Under the pieces are notes generated by a model. The model saw only the letters and a program-made list of their open reading frames with translations. It was not told the origin of the DNA and did no database searches. From Podocnemis expansa (lineage: Eukaryota; Chordata; Testudines; Podocnemididae), in NCBI GenBank assembly GCA_007922195.1, contig ML681989.1:44436994-44500993 (forward strand): a DNA stretch of 64,000 nt, in the 5' to 3' direction. Positions 1 through 12,492 of this stretch are shown piece after piece (the stretch's first letter is position 1; each line of letters starts with the position of its first letter). The position numbers were made by a program, and so were the translations under genes.

Positions 1-2278
1 ATTGCCATTGACTTCAGTGGGAGTAGGATCTGTTTAACAGTATGCAACTGTATTAACAATTTGTTGGAAAAATGTTTGCATTAGTATATATCTAAACATA
101 CACCTTGACTGAAAAGAGATGTAACGTCAGACTGAGCTCACTGCAGGGCTCAAGAACTCCTAAGGATCAATGTATCCTTGAGCCCTTCACATTTACTCCT
201 CCACCAGCAATGAGATCTTTTTACCTGGTGATGCTACTGAGTCAAATATTTGCCCACAGTAATTTTAGTTTATGGCCTGCAGTGTAGCACTGATGGATGG
301 ATAATTGATTGAGCTCTTTTTTTGTTTTTTAAATAAAATCAGTGGGAATTGCAGATGCTGAACACCTCAGAAAATTAGGTGATTTCTATTGAAGTACTTA
401 AATATTTGGAGGAAAAAACACATGGATATAATTGTGTGCATGCATGCACTCATGCATGCACACACACACTCTCCTATCTTTTTAAAACTAAATCATTACA
501 GCACTATAGGTCAATCTAGGTTTTAGAAGCCAGAATACTTACTGTAAAGATGCTTGACTTGCTTGCTCCAGTTCCAGTCATTCCAGGGAAAGCCTAATTC
601 CATTGTATTTTTATCCTCTGTCAGTATATACTAACTAGTCAACCTCTTGGCAAATTTTTCATGAAATGGTTATGCTGATACTTCCAGTACTTCTAATTCC
701 TTTCCCCACTCTTGCCAGAGATAAAAGAGTAGTAGCTCAAAGGCAGCATCGTTCTCAGTAGGAACATTTGCTTCCACCCAGTTACTCAGCCAAGGTCTCA
801 CCACCTATTTTCATTGCCATGCAAAGTCCTGCAGGATAATTTGGAGAGCAGCTACCTCTATTAGTTCCATTCACATCCCACTGCTTCCAATTAGTACTGA
901 TTTTCTGTTACAACAAGCAGCCAGAAAGGCTGAACCGTACAACTGCCTCAAAACCGGGGAAGGAAATCTTGGGGAAAAAGAAAAAGAAAGTTTTCTCTTT
1001 CTGTCTTCGTGAGCAATAAAATATATCTGAGGTTTATTTATTACAAATCATTGTTTTTCAGGAGGACAATTATTTTTATGTATGCATATGTTCATGAGCA
1101 TTGGTGCTGTGGGATTAGTTTGAAGTTTGATCACACCAAAAATTTTATCACATTAATACTTCAAACTGTATCTTCCTTCCCTGACCAAACAAACACATGG
1201 TACGAAATCCCTTTCCAGATTAAAAAGGAGTATTTCCATGTTAAAAGCCCAAAATTAAAGCTTTGGTCTTTTTTACAGTAGAAAAAAAACATTCCTTTTA
1301 TTCTCTCCACCGATCGCTGTAGTTCAGTCTGCCACAAACCTCTGCTATAACCTTGTTTTATAAATTCTGATGTGTCACTCTTTTCGTTGGCAACATATTT
1401 GATGCCGGGAGACAAATAATCTGTACATCGGTTTCACAACATGATGTTCTATTAATTAAAACACGATAAACTGTTATTAAAACTATAAAGAGAAAAACAT
1501 GAGAACATAAGTAGAAACTGGATGCCTAATACATAATGCATTAAGGAAGACTGATGTGATCACAGAAAAAAAAGCTTTTAAGAGTTTTTCTTTAAAAAGT
1601 TTGCATATTTTTTAAACGAGAGGATTTTCAACTAACAGTGTCTTCTTTGCCAATTACTGTTGCATACTGAAATTCACAAGCTATGCTAGACTGACATTTT
1701 AATAATTTTCAGGAGCAGTTTTTTAAGTAAGTAGGAATGATGTAGGGAAGAGTGCAGCAAAATGAAAAGAGGCACATTTGAAACAGGCTGAAGACTTTAA
1801 AATGAAACTTTTTTTTTCTTTTCTGAAAAATGTTGATCTACACAGATCAAAACATGAGACAAAGTTGCACTGAATTTGCCAAATTATTTTGATCAAAAAA
1901 CAAACAGCCAAATAAACAAAACATCAAAATATATTTTAAATTTTTCAATTCAAAATATTTTTTGTTTTGACAATTCTGTTAAAATATATTTTAAAGATGC
2001 AGAAAATGAAACCAAATATTTTATTTTAGGTTGGAAGAAGTATTTCCTTTTTTGACAAAAAAATTTCATACTCCAAAACGACATCTTTTGGTTCACCAAA
2101 AAATTCTAAAATATTTTGTTCAGGGTCAAACAGCAAAAAAAAGTGTTTGGTGGGGTTATTTGTTTGTTTGTTTGTTTTTCATGCTGCTAGCAAGCCAAAA
2201 ATTCAGTTATGTGCAATGCTCTATGTGCATATAACCCAAGTTTATTTCATTAAAATTACATGGTGAATTACTAATTGC
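1..2278. other. Unannotated AT-rich sequence
   Basis: No gene or element could be recognised. The first 30 bases resemble a short 'ttgacttcagtggga' motif that recurs in old reptile interspersed repeats. A small patch of alternating GCATGC and CACA lies near 430-470. Open frames are short and lack splice or codon signals. Confidence 0.5.
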
Positions 2279-2652
2279 GGTGCTCAAAGAGATGAACTCC
2301 AGATCAAGGCTTCAAACAGAAGATGCAGAGATTGAATTTATTTGCAAATTTGATTGCCTTGCTTCACATCTTAAAAGGGACTTTGGATTTTTCTCTCTTT
2401 ACAACAGGTGATTTGGCCTCATCTTCCTCTATACGCTATTCCCCAGTGTTTGTATCTTAACAACAGCTTTGGTTTGCTGTTACAGTGTGACCTGATCCCA
2501 TGACTTACACTTCCCCACATTTATTTCCTCCCATTCTGTAAGATCCCCCATCTTCAAAGCATCTGACGAAGTGGAATTTTCTCCCATGAAAGTTCATGCA
2601 ATAAATAAATGTGTTAGTCTTTAAAAGTGCCACAGGACTCCTTGCTTGTTTC
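2279..2652 (+). mobile_element. Penelope-like element, 3' fragment
   Basis: The first 130 bases translate to the C-terminal end of the PLE GIY-YIG protein: a degraded TSRLQRETAELE-like stretch followed by the terminal FFSLYNR. After the stop comes the family's 3' UTR, including ATCTGACGAAGTGG, and the tail TTAGTCTTTAAAAGTGCCAC ending near CTTGCTTGTTTC. The order matches the nearly intact copy at 45058-47181. It is 5'-truncated, and a second PLE subfamily 3' end follows immediately. Confidence 0.8.
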
Positions 2653-2932
2653 ATTACAAAAAGTAATTGTCCCTGTTCACACATTCTCACCTTTTAATCA
2701 ACCGTTGTGAATGGACCTCATCTACCTTAACTGAACTGACTTCGATAGCTCTTGTATTGTTTTTCACCCTTTCAAGTGTATATATACTTCCTAACTGTAG
2801 TTTCTACTTCATGCACCTGATAAGGTGGGTTACAACCCACAAAAGCTTATCCCTGAAGAAATATTTTAGTCTTTAAGGTGCCATGGGACTTTTGTTGTTT
2901 TTGCTAGACACAGATTAACACTAGCTACATAT
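2653..2932 (+). mobile_element. Penelope-like element, 3' end, divergent subfamily
   Basis: This shows the same 3' architecture with different wording: 'cacctgataaggtgggtt', 'cccacaaaagcttat', then 'tagtctttaaggtgccatgg' and a TTGTTTTTGCTAGACACAG terminus. It is probably an older or different PLE subfamily. The boundary with the preceding PLE copy is approximate. Confidence 0.65.
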
Positions 2933-4380
2933 AATGTTCTCCTAAGCAAACTGATTCTCTGGAAAACCCTGATACAGAAGTGGAAACTGAAAATTGCATT
3001 CACCGATATTCTTTCTTAACCACATACCTGTAGATTCCTTTATGTCCTCACAAATTTCAGAGGACCAACAGAGTAGTTTGCATGCCTTTTGCTTCCTCTT
3101 TGTTACACAACTTCCAATTCCTCTCCTGCTTCCCTCCCTCAGATAGTACGCCTCCTAAAAACAACATCAAAGCCAGGGTATCTGTGAACCATAGCTGTCA
3201 CATGAGTCTCCAGTGGATATGTATGCTGCAGATTAGTGTGGAAAGTGAAAGCTCCATAAATTAGTGACCATTCTCCACCAGTAACTTTCACTGGCTTTCC
3301 GCAGGAGCTAGGAGGCAGAGATTAGGTGAGAGATCTGCAAGCATTCCTGCACCTTCCCTCTCCAAATCCGCTTATTAATATTAACACATGCCTATCTTCA
3401 GGGAAACCTGGTGTATGTGAAATAAGAATCTGGTCATTTGAGTGTAATCAATATCCTGATTCAGCAAAACAGGTAAGAGATGCTTCATGTTGCCATTTCA
3501 ATATTTCAAAAATTTAACTGAGAACCTAGTAAGCTGCAAACAGTAGTGACACACAATTCCAGAATTCAGCCTGTGCAACACTAAATAGGAGTAATTTTTA
3601 CCAGAGTCATAACATCAGCAGAAACCCAGTCCAAAGGGGGGGAAGGATAGTAAATGAAAAAAGGCAAAAAGTACCTCAAAGCTATAATCATTAGGGGTCA
3701 GTTTGTGCATCCTCGGGTTTCACTGGAACTGCTTATGTATTAAACTAATCCTTAGCATTAAAGATAAAGAACTCATCCTACGCTGTCAAACAAATATTTT
3801 GCTCCTATTCACAGATTCACTTGTAAATTATGATTACAGTAGCTATAGGTCTTATTTCCTCCCACAATCATGGGAAGAGGGGCTGCAATCATGCACTCAG
3901 AGAGGACACTTGTGCCTCAGGAAAATTCTGTCTCAGAACGTCTTGATCCCCACTTCCTATCCAGACAGCTCTAAACTCAGCCATCTGTAGGCATCCTGGT
4001 GGAACATGAGTTGATGGCACCTTGTGCCACTGTGTGCTCCTCACACTCATAACCTTCAGTAATAATATCGGTGGAGCAGTAGATTATTATTTGCAGGTAC
4101 ACATTTTTGAGGTCTCTAGATACCTTATTACTTTGCAAAAAAAACCAAGTGATTTTTATTAGTGTGTTATGCCAGAAAGAACACACTATTGAGCAAGTTT
4201 TAAATATGTTAATCAAGTCTCCATTTTCCTTTCTGCAATTCCAGCACCTGCTGTTGCTTTTCATGTGAGTATCATAGTGAAAACATCCAGAGCAGAATAG
4301 ATACAAATATTAATTTGACAAACCACGTAGGTAACACATCCCAGAATGTTATTGTATATGTATATGACATGTATATATCT
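2933..4380. other. Unannotated sequence
   Basis: No recognisable gene or repeat was seen. The longest open frames, near 3703-3990 and 3977-4306, show no splice-site or protein-family signal. Confidence 0.5.
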
Positions 4381-4388
4381 GCTGTCTT

Positions 4389-4840
4389 CAGGGCTGGATT
4401 AACTGAGCTGGGGGCCTGGGCTGTCTCCTATTGCCTGGCTGTGGCTCCTTGACCATGGACCACCCTCGACCTCAGCTGCAGAGGCTGGCCCCCATTTCCC
4501 CTGTTGCTGGATGTGGGGCCTGGGGCCTGAGGCTATACTCTGGTGAGTCTGCTCGGGGGCAGAGTAGCTGGCTTGCATGCAGTGGGCTGGGGAAGGCCAT
4601 GGTGCAGGTCTCGCTGTGAACTAGCCAGCCATGGCCCCCAGGTGGAGCAAACAGGCATTGGTCCAACCCAGACTTTTGGCTCAGGGTCTCCCGCCCCACG
4701 GCAGCTGCAGTACCAGCAGAGCAGAAGCAGGTGCTAAGCCCGGTTGAGGCCAGATAATCAGGGTTTTAGGGGCTGGAGTCTGGGGCACCATTTTCACCTG
4801 GGGCTCAAACCCCTTAAATCCTTTTGTTAATCTGGCCCTG
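4389..4840. mobile_element. Non-autonomous hAT element, CAGGGCTGGATTAA-end family
   Basis: The ends are CAGGGCTGGATTAAC and, inverted, CAGGGCCAGATTAAC. A perfect 8-bp duplication, gctgtctt, flanks it at 4381-4388 and 4841-4848. The interior is GC-rich and unlike the surrounding AT-rich DNA, so its open frames on both strands are compositional. No transposase was seen. The elements at 35367-35938 and 60448-61017 carry related ends and the interior phrase GGGCTTTAGGGG or similar. Confidence 0.88.
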
Positions 4841-4848
4841 GCTGTCTT

Positions 4849-7508
4849 GATTAACACACTAACCCTTTAACAGCTCTATGGCCTATGTGTGCTGACGAAT
4901 GCATGACAACTGTACAGCACAATTACAGGGCTGAGGAATCAACCAGAAGTCAGGTGATCCCTGAAACCAAAAGCTTATTTTGCTGAGAAGGATAATTAGC
5001 AAAGCAATCAGCACATGAAGCTATGGCCAGCTTGAGTGAAGAGAAAGTGCTTTGACAGGATCCCAGGTGTTTTTTTATGGAGAAAATCTCTCACCATTAC
5101 AGATGTGAGGCACTTTTAAAACTAATTCTATTGTACTGAAGAAGCACAGTTATAACTGCATTTCAACAGAAGGGAAACACACCTACATCAAATGCTTACT
5201 GTAAGTTTTCTGCAACCTTCTGAAGAAAAGCAGTCAGAACTTTACCCAAAATAGGGTTCTGTTATGAACAATGCTCTACAGTATACTGAACAGTGATTTT
5301 ACTAAGTAGTTAAACAAGTAGTAACTGGCGGAGAACTTTTACTGGTACTGCCACTACTAGACCGAACATGTTTAAAAACTGAAGAGAAGAAAATGTCTAG
5401 AGCAAATTATATTAAATCCTAACAATTTTAACTATGAGAGTGATTTGAGAGATTTCTCTGAAAGATGATGCCAAGGTCAAATCATCTACCGGGCAATGAG
5501 AACTCAAAAATGTAATCAAATAAATGGTGTGCATGTTTGGGAGTGTAGAGTTAGCCAGGCGTTTCAAAGTGAGATCAATATAGCTAAGGATATCTTATAG
5601 GGTTCCTACTTTTCTGATTGCTGGTAACTAGACCCCAGGTGCCCTGCCTCTGCCCTTGCCTCTCCTTTCAAATGTCTAGTCCCCACTCCTGCCTCTTCCC
5701 CCAAGGCCCTGCACCTCCCCACCTCTCCTTTTCAAGGTTCTGCCCCCATTGCTCATTTCTCTTTTTCCTCACACCACTTGTTGCTCAATGGAAACTCGCA
5801 AGGAGCCTGGTTGTAGGTAGGAGGTGGCCATGGCTGAGTAGGGACTGGTAAGGGTTAATGACCCAGGGCCTCCCCACACCCATAGTAACTGGACTTTCTG
5901 TTCCATTGCCATTTAGAATTGTCAGCTTCCTGAAAACCAGGCACTTGGCAAACTTAAATGGCATCCAGACACAGAAATAAAAAACTAGATGGGTGGCAAC
6001 CCTATGAGATTTTCTAGCCAAAATTCATATGCTTTAATAATAGCATGTTTTGACTACAATAACAAACACAACTGAAAAACATAACATTGGTGTCTGCACA
6101 TTTTCACATAAGAGTAGAATTGGTCAAAACATTTTCCATCTAAATATTTGTTAGGTGGAAAATGGCTCTCACTCTCTATGAAAATTTGCATTTTTTGACG
6201 ATTTTTAGTTTTCCTTTAAAAATGGAAAATCCAATTACCATTTTTGTTTGTTTGTTTGTTTGTTTGTTCGTATTTTTTGGCAACTGAAAAATTTGGGGGA
6301 GTTTGTTTATTTGTTTAAAAACAATATACAAAATTTTGAATAAATATTTTTGATAAACTTCATTCTCTTTTGAACTTTTTTGTTAGTGATAAAATTATTC
6401 CCCCCTACATACACCTTATTATTTTCCCACCCTACATACTCCCCTCTACATACAACTTCCGTGGTTAGTAATCCACTCATCCCTGATCCTCCCTGTTTAT
6501 CCTCCTACTAGAAAGAATTATCTAAACAGGCAGGTATGGTCAGCTGGAAGATAAGCACACAATTAATGGTGCTGTTGTAACATTTCTGTAAACCTCTTTA
6601 GGAGGCAAAATGGAAGACTGCCAGAATTCAGCTCCATGTGAAGCCTTGCAAAAAGTAACAATAACAATAAAGACATAGGTACTGTTATGAAAAAAAAAAA
6701 AAAAGAGGATAAGGTATTGAAAGCAGCCAAGATACTACTTTTTGCCTAGAGATCATGCTCACTATGAAAAGAAAAGAAATATGACCTAACAGCTTTTAAA
6801 ACTTAGACTACAGCATCAGTATTAAAGAAAGATTGGAAATTTATGAAATCAAGATGAAAATCACATACTAAATTTAAAAACAAATTTCTTTCTTGTGATA
6901 TCAGTACCTTGTCTGCAGTTGAAATGCTGCAGCTGCACTGTTGTAGTATTTCAGTGTAATCACTATAGTTTTTCACTACAGTGATTTTTTAAAATTTTTA
7001 TCCCATTTCCAAACAAATAAACAAAAATTCTTGATCACTGAACAAAACAATTAAACTGGTCAGTTTTCCATACTATAGCACAGTAATGCTGCATTGGAGT
7101 TTCCAACCACAGAAGATGCTGCTTCCTTTCTATTTATTTATTTTTTTTTAATTTAAAAAAGAAAAATCACACACACACACAAAACTAGGGTACAGAGTAG
7201 GTAACAAATAGAAACCAAATTTTGCAATGATTATAGGATGTTACTTTGTTAAAAAGTAAAATAATTAAGCATGTTAACAATGAACAATGAAATGATAAAT
7301 ATAAAATCTTTATCACATTACAATCCTAATCCTTCAACAGTGACAGGAGTAATTGTAGGGGATCAATTTATTTCATCTTTAGATAACAAGCTTCAAATGT
7401 CAACTCAGAGCATACATTAAAATAAGTTACTGGTCACATCCATGGTTTTAATCCATACCTACGTACGTAATGAAACGCTCACACGATTCAGTAGGATTGG
7501 GCATCTCT
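4849..7508. other. Unannotated sequence with simple repeats
   Basis: No gene was recognised. It contains a (GTTT)n run near 6245-6268, an A-run at about 6690-6704, and a short (CA)n near 7170-7181. A pyrimidine-rich patch at 5630-5780 gives an open frame without other support. Confidence 0.5.
6245..6268. repeat. (GTTT)n microsatellite
   Basis: About six direct copies of the tetranucleotide GTTT. Confidence 0.9.
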
Positions 7509-7516
7509 GCCTAGAA

Positions 7517-7910
7517 CAGGGGTCAGCAACTGAGGACGGGAGAAAAGCCATTCCCCCCCTCTCCCCGCTTCCAACTGCATGAGCTGGAGCCAGCCCATGG
7601 GCTGCGGTGCAACTCCTTAGTGATGGCGGGGGTGAGAGGGGGGTGGGTGGGCAGCACTCCCTCCCTCCATCCCTCTGCTGGCAGGGTGGAGCAGAGGGGC
7701 CCTGCCTACCAGCCGGCCGTCCCTCCCAAGAGCAGCCGGGGGAAAGCTGCAGCTTGTGGGGGTGGGGGCCCTGGAACGGCCCCTCCCCAGAGTTCAGACC
7801 TCTTTGACTCAGCCACCCCAGGCCCTGGATTGGGACTGTTCAGCAGGGAGCAAGAAGGGGAGGCTCAGGGAGCCACAGGTGGCTCCCTGAGCCTGCGTTG
7901 CCAATACCCG
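7517..7910. mobile_element. Non-autonomous hAT element, GC-rich
   Basis: The left end is CAGGGGTCAGCAACT; the right end, inverted, is CGGGTATTGGCAACG. A perfect 8-bp duplication, gcctagaa, lies at 7509-7516 and 7911-7918. The overlapping open frames inside (7607-7916) are products of GC richness. No transposase domain was seen. Confidence 0.88.
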
Positions 7911-8038
7911 GCCTAGAAGCATCCCAGAGTCTGCAATGCTGGTTGCACTGAACCTTTTCACTGAAGCACCCTGGAAGAGCTGAGGAAGTTTGACTATTGC
8001 CTGACAGTACTATGTTTAGCCCAGGTAATGCTCTACAA

Positions 8039-8376
8039 CAGGGGTGTCCAACCTTTTTGGGTAAGGGGCCACACTGCAATTCTTTTCTCAGTTTGGGGGC
8101 AGTGAGAACATTTTTGATAGATGACATAGATAAGACATACAAATTGATCTTTATTAATAAACTTTAATAAAATAATGATTAGTGTGATATTTGGCATTGC
8201 TTTTGCTTGCACCAATTGTTAATGTCTGCCTGCATACTTGATGTAGTGGTACAGAGTATTCCAGATAGCCCTGGCCAGCCCCAGCTCCCAGGCTCTTGCG
8301 GCAGCACTTGGCGGGCCAGATAAAAGCCCTTGGCGGGCCAGATTCTGGCCCCCGGGCCGCATGTTGGACAAGCCTG
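8039..8376. mobile_element. Non-autonomous hAT element, CAGGGGTGTCCAACC ends
   Basis: It begins CAGGGGTGTCCAACC and ends GTTGGACAAGCCTG. The flanks are ctctacaa and ctgtacaa, an 8-bp duplication with one mismatch. The repeated phrase 'cttggcgggccag' lies near the right end. The interior is AT-rich and non-coding. Confidence 0.87.
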
Positions 8377-8587
8377 CTGTACAAGATATGCAAACAAATC
8401 AAAGCAAAGACTTATTTTTCATCTCAAGATTCTCTAAAGATTTACAGTTTTAAATATGTAGGCACTAATTACATAGGCTTTCAATGTACATTTTTTTCAA
8501 ACAGTGCAAAACTCAAAAACAAAGAAGAAAATCCTGCCAGAAACTTAGGGCATGTCTACACTGCATGTTTCTTTCAGTGGCCTTCAA

Positions 8588-8761
8588 CAGTAGTTCTCAG
8601 CCTTTTGCAGGTCATGCCACGCTTGCATATCACAACCCTACAGGACATACCAGCCCGCCCATCCCAGGCTGAATCTAGTCATTTCCTAGGCTCTCTTCAG
8701 TGCAGTTACCGCTGTGTGGCAACACAGTAACATGTTCTGACACAGTGGTTGAGAATCACTG
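8588..8761. mobile_element. Short hAT MITE, CAGTAGTTCTCAGCC ends
   Basis: It begins CAGTAGTTCTCAGCC and ends GGTTGAGAATCACTG, which are inverted copies. The flanking 8-mers gccttcaa and gtctccag agree at 5 of 8 positions; the three differences are transitions, as expected of an old duplication. Confidence 0.75.
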
Positions 8762-9442
8762 GTCTCCAGGACTAGATAAAGGCATGGGGCAGCCTACCAT
8801 TGTGGGTCTTCCCTCACTGCAGAGGTGCTCTTCCCCACTGGGGCTGGGGGGTAGGGTCAGGAGCTCCAGAGTCCTGGCAGGTGCTACTGGGCAGTTCCAT
8901 GGTGGGTATCAGACAGAGCTGCTATGGGAGGATCTTTGCAGGGGCTGCAGGCTGGAGCTTCTGCAGAGGGATTTGGGGGGGACACACCCTGCACGCAGGT
9001 GCTATTGAGAGGTAGCTACTGTCTGCAGCACTCCTGCCCACCCCTGGGCTGGGTGGTCTGCAGCTGACCACCCAACCTAGGAACCGGGTGGAATTGTTGA
9101 AGGTGGATGGTGGCAACGCACTGTTGAAGCCAGCTGTGGCCAGATGGGGGGGTTGCTTTGGGGGCAGCAGCCTCCAAGGCCCTTGCCTCAATCCAGACCT
9201 GGTGTCCTGTAGTTTACAATCTCATAGGGGCATAACTGGTGGGGCACAGCTTAGGTGAGTACACTAAACATAAGCCTGATGCTTCTGAGTATGTATATGA
9301 GTACATACCCTATATCAAGGATACTCGATTGTTTTTTGTTTGTTTTGTTTTGCCAAGTCTTAAATTTCTTGGTCAAGACATAGCCAAGGTACAGATTCCA
9401 GTTAAGCATTTTTCATATTTCAGTAATAATCATAATAATCAT

Positions 9443-9463
9443 AGTAGTAGTAGTAGTAGTAGT
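9443..9463. repeat. (AGT)n microsatellite
   Basis: About seven copies of the trinucleotide AGT. Confidence 0.9.
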
Positions 9464-9829
9464 CATGGTTTGTTCAAAATTGTCTAGCAGTTCAGATTTG
9501 GCCCAAAATCTGCCTTACATGTTTTCTACTTACCTAAGTCTTACCTTTCATCAATACTGATTTTTTTTTTCAGAATAATGTCCCACTGCCTCCCTAGCTG
9601 TGAATCTTTCCCCATCCACAGGAAAAGACCACCCCACAGGGGGAAGGCTCTGGCACAGGGGATGCAACAGGAGAAGGTATGGGCTACTTCCTGCTGTAAC
9701 GCCTTTCCCTCTTGCCTCCCCTCATCAGAGTCTTTCACAGATACATGTAGCTACACAACATAGGCTTTTCACTGAGGTATATAGTTACACATACCCTATA
9801 CACCAGTATTTGTGGTAGGTAGTATAGAC

Positions 9830-10304
9830 CAGGGGTGGCCAAACTTATGGAACTCAAGAGCCACACAAGTTGATTATTAAACCTTCAAGAGCCACACTTA
9901 GGCATACAGCCATATACGTTTACCTACTACAAAATCACTACGTTTAAAATTCATTGTACACTTTTATTTTATCATAAAAAGAGGACAAATATTGATCCTG
10001 CTAATGTCAGATTCTAATAATTACTTAAGGTTACCACAAAAATTAGTCCTATATGGTAAAAACTTAGCTGCTGCTCAGTGTAGAAGACTGCAGGCTGTTG
10101 GCGAGTTTTTCAAAATCTCAACCGTGCTGTACTTCTCCCCGCCATCCCCAACCATGCTGTGCTTCTCCCCACCGTCCCAATCCCCTCCTGAACTCCTAGG
10201 CCGGAGCTGCTTTCCTAAATTGATTTGCTGACATTCTTCAAGGAGCCACAATTTTTCATTCAAGAGCCACATGTGGCTCCTGAGCCGCAGTTTGGCCACG
10301 CCTG
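9830..10304 (+). mobile_element. Non-autonomous hAT element, CAGGGGTGGCCAAAC family
   Basis: It begins CAGGGGTGGCCAAACTTATG and ends GCAGTTTGGCCACGCCTG. A perfect 8-bp duplication, gtatagac, lies at 9822-9829 and 10305-10312. It belongs to the same family as the 2.3-kb element at 24057-26374, which lies in the opposite orientation. It inserted into the right terminal repeat of a Harbinger-like element, whose last bases follow at 10313-10318. It contains short repeated 'gagccaca' phrases and no coding sequence. Confidence 0.9.
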
Positions 10305-10629
10305 GTATAGACTTAGCCTAAAGAGTTGGACATAAAGGGAAAGAACCAGGAGAAGATGGGTAAACTTTTCGGCATGAACTTTCTACAAGTGGGAATTTCA
10401 CCTTCGATTGCAAAATGTGTACTTGGGAGTTGGACATGTCTAAAAGCTAGTATATTAGCAAGCTAGTATACTAATCAGTCCTCTTCCTGGCACTCAAGGG
10501 CTTTGATATCACACACTTTTCTTTACAAAAAGCAGTCCAATGCTGTTTGTTTAAGGCCACTCTTCCAAAAGCTTTATAAATTGTTTTAACAAGACAAAAT
10601 AGTCAGCGTTCCTCAACAACATTCCAATA

Positions 10630-10657
10630 TCAATCAATCAATCAATCAATCAATCAC
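10630..10657. repeat. (CAAT)n microsatellite
   Basis: Seven consecutive copies of the tetranucleotide. Confidence 0.9.
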
Positions 10658-11151
10658 CTATACCATTCACAATGCCATTCAATTAAAGATCATCTCACAC
10701 ATAGACATTCTAAAAAATAAATTTTCTTTCTGGACATATTACAGGTATTTAAAATATCAATTAAATCATTCAAACTGATTTTTGAAATATCAAAGTTATT
10801 TCTCAGCTACTCTGTCAGTACAGCTTTACTTTGTGATTCTTTTCACCCTAAGCATACCAAGAGGTTAATATACTTGATTGGCCAAGGGACACTGATGTAT
10901 ATCACGAAAGCTTAGGCTCCAATAAGTAAACCTTTGAAGAAATGGGGGGATCCGCCCAGCTAAATTTTTTTTATGGAATTGCCCTGATTGTGTTTTGCAC
11001 TATACGAAGTGTTATGTAAACCAGGAACAGATGGTATCCCTCCATTTTAATTTATTATGAATTTATTTTAGTGTATTAAAAATGTTCCCATCCAGCATGT
11101 AATGCATATGCACAAGGTTATAAAAACAATTTATAAATTGAACAATGCCAT

Positions 11152-11178
11152 CAAAACAAAACAAAACAAAACAAAAAA
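11152..11178. repeat. (CAAAA)n microsatellite
   Basis: Consecutive copies of CAAAA that run into an A-tract. Confidence 0.85.
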
Positions 11179-11348
11179 ATTCCTAAACTCCCTCAAACCG
11201 TTCTACCACCATTATTCAGCTACCAATACAGCATTTTCTGAGCAGAGAGAATGGATCAGTCTTGAATTGTGACCTGAAGCTGAAGTTGTAAAGAATAACA
11301 CAAAGGAAGAAAAGCAATCTCTGAAGGAATGAGGATCCAGTTCACATA

Positions 11349-11667
11349 GGGTGTGTTCACACAGCACTCTTATTTCGAAACAACAGAGGTTGTTTCGAAA
11401 TAACTTAAACCCCATGTGGGGACGAAGCAACGTTGTTTTGAAACGAGTGTTTCGAAACAATGCCGTCTGAACATGATCCAAAACAACAGTGACTTGTTTC
11501 GAAATAACTGTTGTCTGAACCTGCTATTTCACTTTCAGCTTCTTTCCTTAATTCAAATTAACAAACTGTTAATTCAAATTAACTTATTTTGAAATAACCC
11601 CGTATTTCAATACAAGTTGTTTTGAAACAACTTGGATCGAAATAACCCCCTGTGTGTGAACGTAGCC
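11349..11667. mobile_element. Harbinger-like MITE with TTTCGAAA core motifs
   Basis: The left end is GGGTGTGTTCACACAG; the right end, inverted, is GGCTACGTTCACACACAG. The 3-bp duplication ATA is present on both sides. The interior repeats the self-complementary octamer TTTCGAAA or one-base variants and has many short inverted repeats. It is non-coding; the open frame on the minus strand at 11212-11481 is fortuitous. Confidence 0.75.
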
Positions 11668-12190
11668 ATAAAGAGTTAGAGGTCAAAACTGATACCAGAT
11701 ATTGTCTCTAAAGACAAATTAGGAGTCAGATTATTATTAGAAGATAACAAATGATAATTATCGGTTGCATATGAGTATTATAAAAAGATGACAAATTTTA
11801 AAGTGTAAAAATATCAAATACTTCAGAAACAGAACTTTTCAAATCAGTTTTGGAGAGATACATGTACTATTTATACAAGTATACACTGCTTAATATTGTT
11901 GTTATATAAATCACTATGAATCATATTCTTTCCTTGCCTTCCATTATTTTTAATTTTCTTAAAGAAGCCTGCAAATAATTTATTTTTAGGCCATCTGTAT
12001 GTTACAGCACCATAGCTATGCAAGCATAGCCATCTTGTGCACATGCAATGTACTATGACAGAAAGAAATTTTTCATTACTGTAGAAACACCACCTCCCTG
12101 AATGACAGTAGCTAGGTCAATGGAAACATTCTTCCATGCACTTAGATACATCTGCACCAAGGCATTAGGCTGGCATGGTTATAGTGTTAA

Positions 12191-12492
12191 GTTCCAAAAG
12201 GGCAGCCGTGTTAGTCTAGTCCAGTAAAAAAAAACCAAGGAGTTGTGTGGCACTTAAAGACTAACAGATTCATTTTTTCGCCTGAGCTTTCATGGGAGAA
12301 AATCCCACCTTGTCAGATGCTTTGAAGATGGGGGAACTAACAGAATGAAGTGAAAATAAATGCAAGGAAGTGTAAACCATGGGATCAGGTCATACAGTAA
12401 CAGCAAATCAGAGCAGTTGTTAAGGTTCGAAACCTGGGAAGGCTGGAGTCAAATTACCTGTTGTAATGGGAAAAGAACCCATAGTCTTGATA
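12191..12492 (-). mobile_element. Penelope-like element, 3' fragment
   Basis: Reading from the left, the inverse of the PLE tail appears: 'ggcagccgtgttagtctagt', the A-rich stretch, then 'tgtggcacttaaagactaac' and the ATCTGACAAGGTGG hairpin-like region. The end of the GIY-YIG reading frame (ITTGN) lies near 12450-12490. It aligns with the left part of the element at 45058-47181. Confidence 0.82.

Larger units (their letters stand above)
8548..10318. mobile_element. Harbinger-like element(s), with nested hAT copies
   Basis: The left end, GGGCATGTCTACACTG, follows a TTA. The right end, GTATAGACTTAGCC before TAA, is the inverted form of a GGCTAAGTCTATAC end. Two hATs are nested, at 8588-8761 and 9830-10304. 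The internal phrase 'ttaggtgagtacactaaac' near 9250 looks like another terminal sequence, so this span may be two adjacent elements rather than one. The GC-rich part (8790-9200) has open frames without protein signal. Confidence 0.5.
10322..11345. other. Unannotated sequence with simple repeats
   Basis: AT-rich, with (CAAT)n at 10630-10657 and (CAAAA)n at 11152-11178. No gene was recognised. Confidence 0.5.

Noticed and set aside
7607..7916. Overlapping open frames of 66-98 codons
   Set aside because: They lie inside a GC-rich hAT with a perfect 8-bp duplication; the frames follow from low stop-codon density, and no domain is visible.
10630..10657. CRISPR-like regular repeat
   Set aside because: A simple tetranucleotide microsatellite without spacers; the genome is a vertebrate.
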